DNA of 64,000 nucleotides, from the IMG/VR virus record IMGVR_UViG_3300046660_000716, positions 62,001 through 126,000 of that record. One strand, given 5' to 3'. This document shows, one piece after another, positions 16,699 through 25,513 of this stretch. Origin of the DNA: a virus. How positions within the stretch are numbered: the first letter of the stretch is position 1; every line of letters starts with the position of its first letter. The position numbers were made by a program, and so were the translations under genes. The notes beneath the pieces were generated by a model. The model had not been told where the DNA came from and made no database searches. It worked only from the letters and a program-made list of their open reading frames with translations.

Positions 16699-17234
16699 AG
16701 AAGATGAACCAAGAGAAGGGTCCGGCCTACGTGGACTTCAGCCGCGAGACCATGTACCCCGTCGTGCGCGCCGTGCTTGCGGCCACGCGGTTCTCCGGCC
16801 ACATCTACAACCTGGAGCGCGTAGACCATCCGGTAACGTCCGACGCGCTCTGCGCCGAGGCGGTCCGCGTGCTCAAGGCGGCAGGATACACCGACCGCGT
16901 GTACAACTGCATCACGCCGCGCATGACGCTGCAGCGCGAGGGCTTCCCGTGGGAGTACGCGGAAGTGGAGGTCGACCTGCGCAAGTTCGCCCACGGCGAC
17001 GACGCCTGCCAGCATGAGTACATCCGCCTGTACTGGGAGGAGGGCGGCGGCGCGATGGACAGCGGCACGCCGCACACGTATATCATGTGCATGCGCTGTG
17101 CCAAGAGCCCGGTCCTGCCGAGCATCGGCACACGCCGCAAGCCCGGCGCCGGGCTGACCGTGGAGCGCGTGCCAGCTCCGCCCAGCCTCTGGCGTCGCGT
17201 CCTGCAGTTCCTGAACCCCTGCGACAAAACGTAA
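16695..17234 (+). CDS. Hypothetical protein, 179 aa, with cysteine pairs
   Basis: The ATG overlaps the previous stop. There is a CMRC pair near residue 133, with an HEY..LYW segment before it. Only one CxxC is seen. Function unknown. Confidence 0.7.
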   Translation: MKKMNQEKGPAYVDFSRETMYPVVRAVLAATRFSGHIYNLERVDHPVTSDALCAEAVRVLKAAGYTDRVYNCITPRMTLQREGFPWEYAEVEVDLRKFAHGDDACQHEYIRLYWEEGGGAMDSGTPHTYIMCMRCAKSPVLPSIGTRRKPGAGLTVERVPAPPSLWRRVLQFLNPCDKT

Positions 17235-17246
17235 AGGAAGCAATCA

Positions 17247-17594
17247 ATGAAAAAAGTGATCTACGTCGCGCTGGCCCTGGCCTTCGCGCTCCCGGCACAC
17301 GCCGGATTCGTCACCGGCGTGATCGTCGGGAGCGCGATGTCCGACAAGGGCAAGAAGCCTCCGGGCGACTCCATGGTCGTGGCCTCCGACACCCACGACG
17401 TCCTGGTCTGCGTGCGCAAGCGAGACAGTCCCGGGCTGTGCAACGACGTGTGCTTCTGGGACGAGGCCAAGAGGATCAACCGCTGCCTGACGCCGGCCGA
17501 GTACGCGGGTCGCGCCGGCTACAAGACGCTGCACCGCGTCGGCGCCGCGTTCCACGACGGGACGAGCTACATCACCATGGAGGTCTCCCGCTAG
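17247..17594 (+). CDS. Small exported cysteine-containing protein
   Basis: The start follows AAAGGAAGCAATCA. Residues 1-19 form a clear Sec signal (MKKVIYVALALAFALPAHA, cleavage before G). The mature chain of about 96 residues has four cysteines (VCV, LCN, DVC, NRC), consistent with disulphides in the periplasm. Function unknown. The phage carries another exported protein at 5506. Confidence 0.75.
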   Translation: MKKVIYVALALAFALPAHAGFVTGVIVGSAMSDKGKKPPGDSMVVASDTHDVLVCVRKRDSPGLCNDVCFWDEAKRINRCLTPAEYAGRAGYKTLHRVGAAFHDGTSYITMEVSR

Positions 17595-17631
17595 GGGACT
17601 CCGACCAACCATAACCGAAGGAGAATCACCA

Positions 17632-18078
17632 ATGACCGAACAAGACCAACTCATCCAGAAGCTGGAGGCGGTCGGCGCCTCCACCGAGGAGATGAAGTCC
17701 ATCGCCAAGGACCTGAAGACGCCGGTCTGTCCGTACGGCTGGATCATCGACATCGACCACATCCCGAGTGAGGGCGCGGCCGAAGGCACCAACAGCAACG
17801 CCAAGGGCATGATGGGGCCGCGTGGCATCAACGACGACGTCGCGGCCCTCCTGAAGCTCGGCTCCGGCCGCGAGTTCCGCATGTACGACGACGACGCCGA
17901 GCTGTACTACACCGGCCGCATCATCGTCCGCGGCGACCCGTGCAGCACCGGCGATATGAAGAGCGACGCCTTCGGCGAGGAGTACTTCGCGCCGCTGGAC
18001 GACTTCGGCATGCCGAACGCCGGCGCCGTCCGCATCGACTACCAGAATGCCGGAAGCGGCAAGTGGGAGACGCTGTGA
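17632..18078 (+). CDS. Hypothetical protein, 148 aa
   Basis: The start follows CATAACCGAAGGAGAATCACCA, a consensus leader here. A helical N-terminus is followed by an acidic beta-rich domain. The stop overlaps the next GTG (GTGA). Function unknown. Confidence 0.75.
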   Translation: MTEQDQLIQKLEAVGASTEEMKSIAKDLKTPVCPYGWIIDIDHIPSEGAAEGTNSNAKGMMGPRGINDDVAALLKLGSGREFRMYDDDAELYYTGRIIVRGDPCSTGDMKSDAFGEEYFAPLDDFGMPNAGAVRIDYQNAGSGKWETL

Positions 18079-19397
18079 GCGCCGCCGCGACCGTGCAGGA
18101 ACCGGAGATCGAATTCGACATCCGCCTGGTCTGGCCCGACGGCAGCCACGGCGAGTACAAGCAGAAGGCCCCGAACCCGACCGTCGCCATGGACCGCCTG
18201 CTGTTCCGCATCATGCCCGACGCGCAGCGCGCTGACGACTTCCGGCGCCAGCTCGCGGAGAACCAGGCCGGCGCCACCGTGTCCTGGCCCGGCACGGCGA
18301 GGTTCGGCTGGCACCTCTCGCCGGACACCGAGTACAACCGCGAGTACGTCGTCACCCTGCCGTGGAACCCGGACAACCCCGGCTCCGACGAGGGCGACTA
18401 CTCGACGAGCGTCTGGGCCTCGTCCGACACCAGCGCCATCCTCCAGGTGGCCGAGGAGATGGCCGACCACAGGGACTCCGGCGCGCAGACCGAGCAGGAG
18501 CAGGCCGAGTTCGCCGCGCGCCTGGTCGATCTCGCGTCGGGCGAGCCGTGCCGCTACGCCCTGCTGAGGGAGCAGCCGCTCCTCCCGCCGGCCCTTCCTC
18601 CCGCCCTCGATCGCAAGCGCGAGACGGTGCTCTACCAGGTCTTCGAGCGCTACCGCCGCCTCGTCATCGCGTGCCTCCAGACCGTCGTCCTGGCGCCGTA
18701 CGACAGCCCGTCGAGCAACGGTCGCTTCGAGATCCTGGAGGAGCTCCCGCCGTCCGAGTACATCCGGGCGCTGGAGGGCCACCGCATCCTGACGGTCGAC
18801 CGCATGGCCGACTTCATGGACGACCACGCCGTATCGATCCTCGACTTCTGCGAGGACCTGTCGAACAAGGCCGTCGCGGAGATGACCAAGTTCGTGCACC
18901 TGCACGGCGAGTCGATCGCGGCGGTCAAGATCATGGCGAGCAAGGTGCTCGGCGCCCACGGCAAGGAGCCGGTGGAGATGGACCCCAACGTCCACAACCA
19001 GCACTCCCGCTTCCGCGTCGAAGCGTTCTCCCCCACCAGCCAGGTCTACGTGATCGAGTGGCAGCCGCGCGGCGCGCCGTTCGTTCGGCTGCGCACCGTC
19101 GAGCGCGTCAACGTGTCGATCGGCCCGAACATGGAGCAGACGTTCACTTACGTCTTCATCCGTGTGCCGGGGGACGACGCGTACTCGGACATGACCAACA
19201 GCATCAACGTGCACGGCCGTCTCGAGAGCGCCGAGCGCCAGCTGAGTCGAATCGGCCACTGCAGCCTCTCCACCGACACGATCCGCACCGCCGGTCAGCC
19301 GGACGTCCATAAGCTCGTGTACAAGTCCACCGTCAAAGGCTGGACGCATCACGAGGACGGCTGGGATGCCGCCGACGAGCACTGGACCAAATCGTAA
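18075..19397 (+). CDS. Hypothetical protein, 440 aa
   Basis: GTG 18075 overlaps the previous stop. The protein is soluble. Residues 1-120 look beta-rich, the middle is helical (ETVLYQVFERYRRLVIACLQ), and the C-terminal part is beta-rich again. No motif was recognised. A 913-codon open frame on the opposite strand is a codon-bias shadow. Confidence 0.75.
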   Translation: MSAAATVQEPEIEFDIRLVWPDGSHGEYKQKAPNPTVAMDRLLFRIMPDAQRADDFRRQLAENQAGATVSWPGTARFGWHLSPDTEYNREYVVTLPWNPDNPGSDEGDYSTSVWASSDTSAILQVAEEMADHRDSGAQTEQEQAEFAARLVDLASGEPCRYALLREQPLLPPALPPALDRKRETVLYQVFERYRRLVIACLQTVVLAPYDSPSSNGRFEILEELPPSEYIRALEGHRILTVDRMADFMDDHAVSILDFCEDLSNKAVAEMTKFVHLHGESIAAVKIMASKVLGAHGKEPVEMDPNVHNQHSRFRVEAFSPTSQVYVIEWQPRGAPFVRLRTVERVNVSIGPNMEQTFTYVFIRVPGDDAYSDMTNSINVHGRLESAERQLSRIGHCSLSTDTIRTAGQPDVHKLVYKSTVKGWTHHEDGWDAADEHWTKS

Positions 19398-19457
19398 ACG
19401 CAGCACCCCGACCCGGCACCCCGCCGGGCGGGCAACCCAAAGAAAGGTAAGCTCCCC

Positions 19458-20393
19458 ATGAAGATCGTATCCACCAACAACACCCTGCCCAACACCCACA
19501 AGCTGGCGGCCCAGTCCACCATGACCGACCCGCGCTTCCCGAACGGCGAGCTGCAGGCGATCGCGGCGGCCCTGGGCTCGTCCTTCCCGGCCCACCTGGA
19601 GAGCGGCGTCCAGGAGACGATGCAGAAGGTCGCGACCATGCCCAAGCTGCGCGTCTGGGCTGACAAATCGGCCCTGTCTGCCAGCGTCGTGCGCTTCCTG
19701 ACCCACGCATGCGGCGCCACGCTGTACTCCAAGCTGAACGCCGGCCGCAGCCCCGTCTTCGTGCGCAACAACAAGACCGAGGACATCGGCCTGGCCTACG
19801 ACGTGGCGTACTCGGCCCACGGCGTGTCCGACGCGCAGGACGAGACCATCCGCAACGCATGCGGCGTCGAGGGCACGAACGGCGTGACCGTGATCGAAGA
19901 CGACGGCAAACACTTCGTCGCAGCCATCCATGTGATGGCCCTGCTGCCGACCGGCTTCGTCGCTGCGTGGCCGCTGGTGGAGTGCACGTTCGGCAAGGAC
20001 GATGACGAGGAAGAGCCGACCAACCTGATGAGCGCCATCATCCGCACGGTCACCACCTCGGCCCGCAAGATCAATGCTGACGCCTTCCGCGCCCAGTACT
20101 GGAACGACGCCGAAGGCAACATCGTCGTGGCCGGCCCGCACCTGACCAACACGGGTAAAAACATGACCGTGATCGGCCGGCTGGAGGGCATGGAGGTCGC
20201 CCGCTTCGACGCCATCGAGCTGTGCTGCGAGGCCCACGCGGAGCAGCACAAGGAAAGCCTGATGGACGCGTATCGCGGCCAGATCGCCAACACGCTGGGC
20301 CTGGACGCGGCTCAGTGGGCGGCGCTGGAGGTCGATCTGGTGAAGAGCGACACCGCGGTGGCGGAGACCTGCACGTCCCGCCACGTGCACTAG
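19458..20393 (+). CDS. Hypothetical protein, member of the 'LPxGxVxxW' paralogous family
   Basis: The start follows AAAGAAAGGTAAGCTCCCC. The central segment VFVRNNKTEDIGLAYDVAY followed by MALLPTGFVAAW resembles the products at 12007 and 20822. An acidic loop (DDDEEEP) follows. The intergenic gap before it contains a 6-bp GC stem (CCCGGC/GCCGGG) without T residues. Function unknown. Confidence 0.75.
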   Translation: MKIVSTNNTLPNTHKLAAQSTMTDPRFPNGELQAIAAALGSSFPAHLESGVQETMQKVATMPKLRVWADKSALSASVVRFLTHACGATLYSKLNAGRSPVFVRNNKTEDIGLAYDVAYSAHGVSDAQDETIRNACGVEGTNGVTVIEDDGKHFVAAIHVMALLPTGFVAAWPLVECTFGKDDDEEEPTNLMSAIIRTVTTSARKINADAFRAQYWNDAEGNIVVAGPHLTNTGKNMTVIGRLEGMEVARFDAIELCCEAHAEQHKESLMDAYRGQIANTLGLDAAQWAALEVDLVKSDTAVAETCTSRHVH

Positions 20394-20402
20394 GAGCGGA
20401 GG

Positions 20403-20732
20403 ATGACCACTCACCTGCCCGAGACCATAGTGCTGGACGACATCCTCCGCCCGGAGGCGGTCGTCGTCCACAACCACCTGGCGTTCCTGTGGGAAGCCAG
20501 CCCGAAAGCGAAGCGGGATGAGGTCAAGGAGGGGGACGTCGTGCTCTTCCAGGGCTTCGACACCGAGGACCTGGAGCGCCCGGCCGACGCCCCGACGTAC
20601 CACTTCGCCACCGTGTACTGCGCCCAGGACGGCCGCCTGATGCTGGCGATCAGCGGCATGCACACGATCCAGGGCCGGATAACGGTCGATGACCCCGAAG
20701 AGCAGTTCGTAGTCATGGTCCCGCGAGACTAA
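20403..20732 (+). CDS. Hypothetical protein, 109 aa
   Basis: The start follows CTAGGAGCGGAGG. The protein is acidic and beta-rich, with VKEGDVVLFQGF typical of a small barrel. Function unknown. Confidence 0.7.
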   Translation: MTTHLPETIVLDDILRPEAVVVHNHLAFLWEASPKAKRDEVKEGDVVLFQGFDTEDLERPADAPTYHFATVYCAQDGRLMLAISGMHTIQGRITVDDPEEQFVVMVPRD

Positions 20733-20758
20733 AGCGGGCCCAACCAGGGAATAGCTCC

Positions 20759-20784
20759 GGCGGTGGCCCCTGAAGGCCACCGCC
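20759..20784 (+). terminator. Hairpin, probable weak terminator
   Basis: GGCGGTGGCC and GGCCACCGCC form a perfect 10-bp stem with a 6-base loop. TAGCTTTCCCTTTT follows, a broken T-run, so termination may be partial. Confidence 0.55.
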
Positions 20785-20821
20785 TAGCTTTCCCTTTTGA
20801 AACCAAACCAGAGAGAACCGC

Positions 20822-21637
20822 ATGACAATCACCCAAGTAGTAGCATCGAACCCGAAGCCAATTCGCTTCCTGGTAAGCGCCAGCGCCGAGCAGGATCCGC
20901 TGGGCCGCGCCTCCGCGATGGCCATGATCGCCCAGCCGGGTCACCTCCCCCAGTGGCTGAGCTACGCTGACATCATGGTCGGCAGCCTGGTGGCGGCGAA
21001 GCACTTCGAGCTCGACAACGACATGCCGCCTGGGATCGAGCCGATGCCCGGCGAGTACATGCTGGCGGAGCACACCCTGAATCTGGTCCTCGCGAAGAAG
21101 CTGAGCGCTTTGCCGGCATCGTCGGTGTTCGGCGAGGACATCATGTTCGTGCAGAACGAGGGCTCGGACGACGTCGGCATCGTGATCGACATGGCCGCGC
21201 GCATCTACGGGCTGGAAAACGGAAACGACGAGAATAACGAGTTCGATCTGATCATCGAGCGCGACGGCAATTACCTCGGCTTCCAGACCCTGCTGCTGGT
21301 GGCTCTTCCGAACGGCGCCGTCGATCGCTGGGACGCCGACAAGGTCAGCCACATCGAAGGCGAGGACGGGCTGGAGCTGTACCGCGCCCAGATCTGGGTC
21401 GTGGGCGACGACATCGCCGCGCCGACCCCGCCGGCCGACGTCCAGCTGCCGAAGAACTGGGCCGTGAGCGGAACCGACGTCAACGGCGAGTTCTACACCC
21501 ACATCTACAACAGCATGGACGAGGAAACCGCCAAGGCCACTTTCATCTCCGAGATGGGCACCGAGGGCGACGAGGCCGGCGCGGCTGCGCAGATCCTGGG
21601 CGTCGTCAGCTCCTACACCGAGATCATGTCTGCATAA
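20822..21637 (+). CDS. Hypothetical protein, member of the 'LPxGxVxxW' paralogous family
   Basis: The start follows AACCAGAGAGAACCGC. MFVQNEGSDDVGIVIDMAA and LLLVALPNGAVDRW match the corresponding parts of the 12007 and 19458 products. Residues after 200 are specific to this copy. Function unknown. Confidence 0.75.
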   Translation: MTITQVVASNPKPIRFLVSASAEQDPLGRASAMAMIAQPGHLPQWLSYADIMVGSLVAAKHFELDNDMPPGIEPMPGEYMLAEHTLNLVLAKKLSALPASSVFGEDIMFVQNEGSDDVGIVIDMAARIYGLENGNDENNEFDLIIERDGNYLGFQTLLLVALPNGAVDRWDADKVSHIEGEDGLELYRAQIWVVGDDIAAPTPPADVQLPKNWAVSGTDVNGEFYTHIYNSMDEETAKATFISEMGTEGDEAGAAAQILGVVSSYTEIMSA

Positions 21638-21649
21638 CCGGAGAGCGAC

Positions 21650-22816
21650 ATGGAAGGACTGGAAAAGATAGGATTCGAGGTGGGCTGGGATCACGCCGAG
21701 TACGGCCTGTCCCTGCCTGCCGACTTCTCCGGGCCGGGCGTGATGCTTGACGGTTACAAGGCCGGCATCCTCAGACTGGGCCAGGCCAGGCCCAAGGAGC
21801 ACGACATCTTCACCAAGAAGTGGCTGCAGCTGCGCCGGTCGGCGTGGCGCCGCGGCCGCATCTTCGAGGAGGCGGTGACCCCGCGCTTCCTGGTGCAGAT
21901 CGCGCAGGACAACTGCCCGATCTGCCGGTTCGAGATGACCTCCGGGACGGGCGAGGACACGGACTGGTCCGTCGACCGCCTCAACAACGACGGCGGCTAC
22001 GCCCGGGGAAACCTGGTCGTGATGAGCGTCAGGGCCAACAAGGCCAAGGCAGCGCTCACGGTCGAGGAGATCGTGAAGCGCTCCACCGAGTTCAGCGAGG
22101 AGCACCAGGCGATGGTCCTCGACAGCACGCCCCTGTACGGTCTGACCGTGCAGGAGACGATGCGGCTCTACACCCTGACCGTGCTCACGTCCGTCGAGCA
22201 CATGGTCATCCCCTCGGTCGTGATGGTGCCCCCTCACGTGCCGACGGGCGTGCCGTACATCCTGCAGTGCTACCTCGCCCGCCTGTCGGTGATCGCCGTG
22301 TTCTCGGCGAAGCTGATGAGGGAGCTCAAGGCGCTCGACGGCCGCCCGAACGGTATCTGGCGCGTCGTCCGCCTCATGATGGAGCGCGCCAAGCCGCGCA
22401 TCGCCGACCACCCGAACAGCGCCAGCTGGTTCGACTGGGGCGCGCGGGAGTACGTCATCGGAGGCCAGGACGTCGACTGGCTGGCCGAGGACATCTGGCT
22501 CTACAACGCGGACGTGTACAAGGCGTTCCACAAGTGGGCGCTTAACGCCCCTCCGAAGGTGTTCGAGTACGTGACCCGCTCCGTGTTCGACCTCGCCGCC
22601 CGCCAGGGGTGCGGCACCTCCTTCAACCGCACCACGAACGTGGACCGCGAGGCGCTGGGCCACCGCATCGGCCTGGACACGCGCGGGTTCGTCGACGCGC
22701 ACGACCGCCGGGCCTCCCCGCGCCCGGACTCCGAGGACCGGCGCGCGCCGATCGAAATGCCTCCCGGCACGGATATCATTCCCGTGCAACCAACCGAAGG
22801 AGTAAGCACCGCATGA
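21650..22816 (+). CDS. HNH-like endonuclease domain protein, 388 aa
   Basis: The start follows CCGGAGAGCGAC. Residues 89-135 contain CPIC, then SVDRLNNDGGYARGN, then VRANKAKAALT, the spacing of small HNH nucleases (zinc-knuckle pair, active-site region, structural Asn). The usual first histidine is not obvious, so activity is uncertain. The remaining 250 residues are helical and unrecognised. The last codons run through the promoter motif at 22773 and the stop overlaps the next ATG. Confidence 0.6.
   Translation: MEGLEKIGFEVGWDHAEYGLSLPADFSGPGVMLDGYKAGILRLGQARPKEHDIFTKKWLQLRRSAWRRGRIFEEAVTPRFLVQIAQDNCPICRFEMTSGTGEDTDWSVDRLNNDGGYARGNLVVMSVRANKAKAALTVEEIVKRSTEFSEEHQAMVLDSTPLYGLTVQETMRLYTLTVLTSVEHMVIPSVVMVPPHVPTGVPYILQCYLARLSVIAVFSAKLMRELKALDGRPNGIWRVVRLMMERAKPRIADHPNSASWFDWGAREYVIGGQDVDWLAEDIWLYNADVYKAFHKWALNAPPKVFEYVTRSVFDLAARQGCGTSFNRTTNVDREALGHRIGLDTRGFVDAHDRRASPRPDSEDRRAPIEMPPGTDIIPVQPTEGVSTA
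22773..22779 (+). promoter_or_regulatory. ATATCAT promoter-like motif inside the end of the HNH-like gene
   Basis: GATATCAT lies 33 bases before ATG 22813 and within the last codons of the upstream gene. It would allow separate expression of the 22813 gene. Confidence 0.5.
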
Positions 22817-23382
22817 GCCAAGAGAAACTGAACGAGATGCAGAAGGTAGTGTGCGCCCACTACTGCCAGGGCGAGTACGCCGATCTGGAGACGGCCGAGG
22901 AGGTCGAGCAGGTCGGCGACCTCCTCTTCCAGTTCCTGGTCCTAGAGGCCGAGGAAGTCAAGACCCTGGCGGACCTCCAGGACCGCCTGCAGACCGCCAT
23001 GAACGACATCCAGAACATGGGCGACTCCATCGAGGACGCGGTGTCCTCCGGCGAGATGACGACCGTCCCCCTCGCCGAGCGCTACGCGCACAAGGTCATC
23101 ACCAACCCGGCCGACGTCGTGCAGCTCGAGATCGAGGGCGTGCGCTACACGTCGCCGGCCAGGGACAACATCACCGTCGACAACGAGGCGCCCGACTTCT
23201 TCACGGTCTACGCGCGCATTCGCTGCCCGGTCGGCGAGGGCGTGCAGGACCTGGCGGCCGCCGTCGGCGACTTCATGGACGTGGACGCGTGCCGCCACTA
23301 CGCCGGCCAGCTGATCAACGAGCGCTACAAGCGCCCCGAGTGGCCGCTGGTCGACCGCTACTACGAGGTTAGCGGCAAGTAA
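22813..23382 (+). CDS. Hypothetical protein, 189 aa
   Basis: The start follows CAACCGAAGGAGTAAGCACCGC. The first 90 residues are acidic and helical with coiled-coil character (EAEEVKTLADLQDRLQTA). The C-terminal half is mixed. It ends before a terminator. Function unknown. Confidence 0.75.
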   Translation: MSQEKLNEMQKVVCAHYCQGEYADLETAEEVEQVGDLLFQFLVLEAEEVKTLADLQDRLQTAMNDIQNMGDSIEDAVSSGEMTTVPLAERYAHKVITNPADVVQLEIEGVRYTSPARDNITVDNEAPDFFTVYARIRCPVGEGVQDLAAAVGDFMDVDACRHYAGQLINERYKRPEWPLVDRYYEVSGK

Positions 23383-23390
23383 TTCCGGGA

Positions 23391-23429
23391 CGGGAGCGGC
23401 TGCGGTCGCTCCCGCCTCTTTCGTTTTTT
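23391..23429 (+). terminator. Intrinsic terminator
   Basis: CGGGAGCG and CGCTCCCG form the stem, followed by CCTCTTTCGTTTTTT. The stem arms GGGAGCG/CGCTCCC recur in the terminator at 33169. Confidence 0.75.
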
Positions 23430-23492
23430 CTGCGCTCCGCAACCTGGGCTCGATCCTGGAACATCCACTTAGCCAAACAGAGGATCACGCTC

Positions 23493-24719
23493 ATGTCCAA
23501 CACAACGCAGGGTAAGGTCTTCCTTTCCCGAGAGTACCACAAGGTCGAGGAGGCGCTGTCGCGCCCCGGCGCCGCGGCCCGCCTGCACGCCCACATGCAG
23601 GGCGTCATCGGGTCCGACCGGCTCATGAAGGCCCTGGAGGCCACGCATCCCGGCGAGACGGTCTACTTCGGCGACAAGGAGGGCAGCGCCGACCAGGTGC
23701 CGGTTTACGAGATCTCCGGGCTGAACCCGCTCGAGGTGCGCAAGGCCATCAAGGACACCGGCGTCGTCCAGGCGTCCTGGGCGCACGCCAACAAGCCGCT
23801 GTACTGGACGATGATGATGATCATCCGCTTCCACGCGCGCCAGAAGAACACCGCCCCGACCGCGATGAAGGTCGGCTTCCGCGCCGCCGAGATCGAGGAG
23901 AACACGAAGATGGCCGTCATGTTCATGGCCACCGCCATGTACGCCGGCCTGCAGTTCCGCTACTTCCGCCGCTTTTACCAGCCGAACGCCATGGCCTACG
24001 CGATGAACACGCTGACGGACAAGTTCACGCTGAAGCAGGAGGGCACGATGATCAAGACCATCTTGACCATCGCGTGGCGCGCGCACCTCAAGTACGCCCC
24101 GGACCTGGAGAACGGCTCCGACCTGCTCCTGCTCAAGTACCTCGTCAGCATGTGGGGCCGCCTGAACGGGATGGTCAAGGCGCTGAAGAACCAGTACGAG
24201 AACACCAAGCTCGCCGGCAACTACCTCAACCAGTCCCGCGACCGCCACGACGACGGCGAGATGGTCGAGCGCGAGACGGACGGCGGGCGGGTGGAGGCCA
24301 CGGTCAACAAGGTCAACGAGGCGTTCTTCGGGGAGCCGATGCCGCCGCGCATCGTCGACATCGCCGCGCAGATGACCGACACGCCGCAGCAGAGCCTGGT
24401 GCTGGCGGTCAACGAGATCCGACAGGGCGACCCAGGCCCGGTCCAGGAGGCCATCCACATCATCGTGGAGCTCTTCTTCGAGGAGACGCGGGGCACACGC
24501 GAGGACATCAGGACGCGGAACTTCCTGTCGTTCTGCAACAGCGTGTACATGCGATCAAATACAGTGGATCAAAGAGTCGAAAAGCTCAAGGCGATCCTTG
24601 ATAAACTCCTCCGCGAGCGCAGCCCGCAGTACCTCCGCACGAACCGGGAGGCCACCAAGGGCGCGTTCCGCAAGGCCATGTACCTGACCCTGGTGCTCTA
24701 CATCCAGACCAAAGCCTAG
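23493..24719 (+). CDS. Hypothetical protein, 408 aa, mostly helical
   Basis: The start follows AACAGAGGATCACGCTC. The protein is long and helical with a Met-rich hydrophobic segment (YWTMMMIIRF and MAVMFMATAMYAGL) that is too broken by charges to be a confident membrane helix. Bases 24545-24610 use A/T-ending codons unlike the rest. Function unknown; a structural role is possible but not shown. Confidence 0.75.
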   Translation: MSNTTQGKVFLSREYHKVEEALSRPGAAARLHAHMQGVIGSDRLMKALEATHPGETVYFGDKEGSADQVPVYEISGLNPLEVRKAIKDTGVVQASWAHANKPLYWTMMMIIRFHARQKNTAPTAMKVGFRAAEIEENTKMAVMFMATAMYAGLQFRYFRRFYQPNAMAYAMNTLTDKFTLKQEGTMIKTILTIAWRAHLKYAPDLENGSDLLLLKYLVSMWGRLNGMVKALKNQYENTKLAGNYLNQSRDRHDDGEMVERETDGGRVEATVNKVNEAFFGEPMPPRIVDIAAQMTDTPQQSLVLAVNEIRQGDPGPVQEAIHIIVELFFEETRGTREDIRTRNFLSFCNSVYMRSNTVDQRVEKLKAILDKLLRERSPQYLRTNREATKGAFRKAMYLTLVLYIQTKA

Positions 24720-24729
24720 GAGGGCGATT

Positions 24730-24957
24730 ATGAAACGTGGTGTCTTCAACGAAGCCGATCTGATTCGGTGCTACGCCCCGCCTAACCTTCTTTCGGTCAT
24801 GCCCGGAAACCGCGTGATGCTCCGATCGGGCGGCCCTGAGATGACCGTCTACGACGTGGCGGAGAACGGCGACGCCCTCTGCCAGTGGATGGCCGGGGGC
24901 AAGCTGGAGAAACATGCTTTCACCCTCGCCTGCCTCACGTGCTACGGTGCGCGCTAG
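24730..24957 (+). CDS. YodC-like (DUF2158) small protein
   Basis: The start follows CTAGGAGGGCGATT. The 75-residue protein contains PGNRVMLRSGGPEMTVYDV (residues 25-43), then CQWMAGGKLEKHAF, matching the small DUF2158/YodC family (GD.V.LKSGGP.MTV ... C.WF). The family function is unknown. The length is typical. Confidence 0.75.
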   Translation: MKRGVFNEADLIRCYAPPNLLSVMPGNRVMLRSGGPEMTVYDVAENGDALCQWMAGGKLEKHAFTLACLTCYGAR

Positions 24958-24988
24958 GCGGGCCGCCGCAGCAGAGAACCATGCCAGC

Positions 24989-24995
24989 ATATCAT
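24989..24995 (+). promoter_or_regulatory. ATATCAT promoter-like motif
   Basis: GCATATCAT in the gap 37 bases before ATG 25033. No -35-like hexamer is evident. Confidence 0.55.
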
Positions 24996-25032
24996 TCTCC
25001 TGTCCAAGCCGGACTACTAAGGAGAATTCGAT

Positions 25033-25494
25033 ATGCTGGCATCATCCGCACCACTGATCAAGTTCCACGGCCACGTCGAAGCGACGACGGGCATGCTCTT
25101 CGACGCCGACACGATCAAGAAGCTGAGCTACAAGGTCACGTCGCCGACCAAGTTCGAGGTGCGCAACCTGGAGGGCCTCCACACGGAGCCGTTCATGGAC
25201 AACCTGGCCGCGCTGGTGGGCATCGACCGCGAGAAGCTGGACTTCGTCTACTTCAGCGTCTGCACCGGCGCCGAGCCGCACACCGACTCGCTGGACCACC
25301 AGAAGTTCACCCCGACGACCTTCGTCGTGCCGATCGTCCTGCCGAAGGGCCGCTCGGTGATCACCTCCGAGGAGGAGGAGAAAGAGGTGGAGCTGTTCGG
25401 CGTGTACGAGTTCAACCACGAGCGCACGCACTCGATGGTGCTGGAGGACAACGAGTCCGGCTGCGTCGTAGTCATGGTCGCGGTCAAGTACTAA
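25033..25494 (+). CDS. Possible double-stranded beta-helix (2OG-Fe(II)-type) protein
   Basis: The start follows CTAAGGAGAATTCGAT. The 153-residue protein is beta-rich, with HTD at residues 83-85, TTFVVPIVLPKG after it, and YEFNHERTHSM carrying candidate distal histidines at 129 and 133. This HxD...H order fits iron-binding DSBH oxygenases. The distal arginine that binds 2-oxoglutarate is not clear, so a cupin-like binding protein is the alternative. Confidence 0.5.
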   Translation: MLASSAPLIKFHGHVEATTGMLFDADTIKKLSYKVTSPTKFEVRNLEGLHTEPFMDNLAALVGIDREKLDFVYFSVCTGAEPHTDSLDHQKFTPTTFVVPIVLPKGRSVITSEEEEKEVELFGVYEFNHERTHSMVLEDNESGCVVVMVAVKY

Positions 25495-25513
25495 CCCAAC
25501 CGAAAGAGAACCG

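Noticed and set aside
17080-17086. ATATCAT inside the 16695 gene
   Set aside because: It is 160 bases before the next start, outside the 30-80 base range of the other copies; kept only as a possible weak site.
18039-20780. A 913-codon minus-strand open frame
   Set aside because: It spans several plus-strand genes with good starts, and its His/Asp/Val/Leu/Arg-rich composition is typical of antisense shadows in GC-rich DNA.
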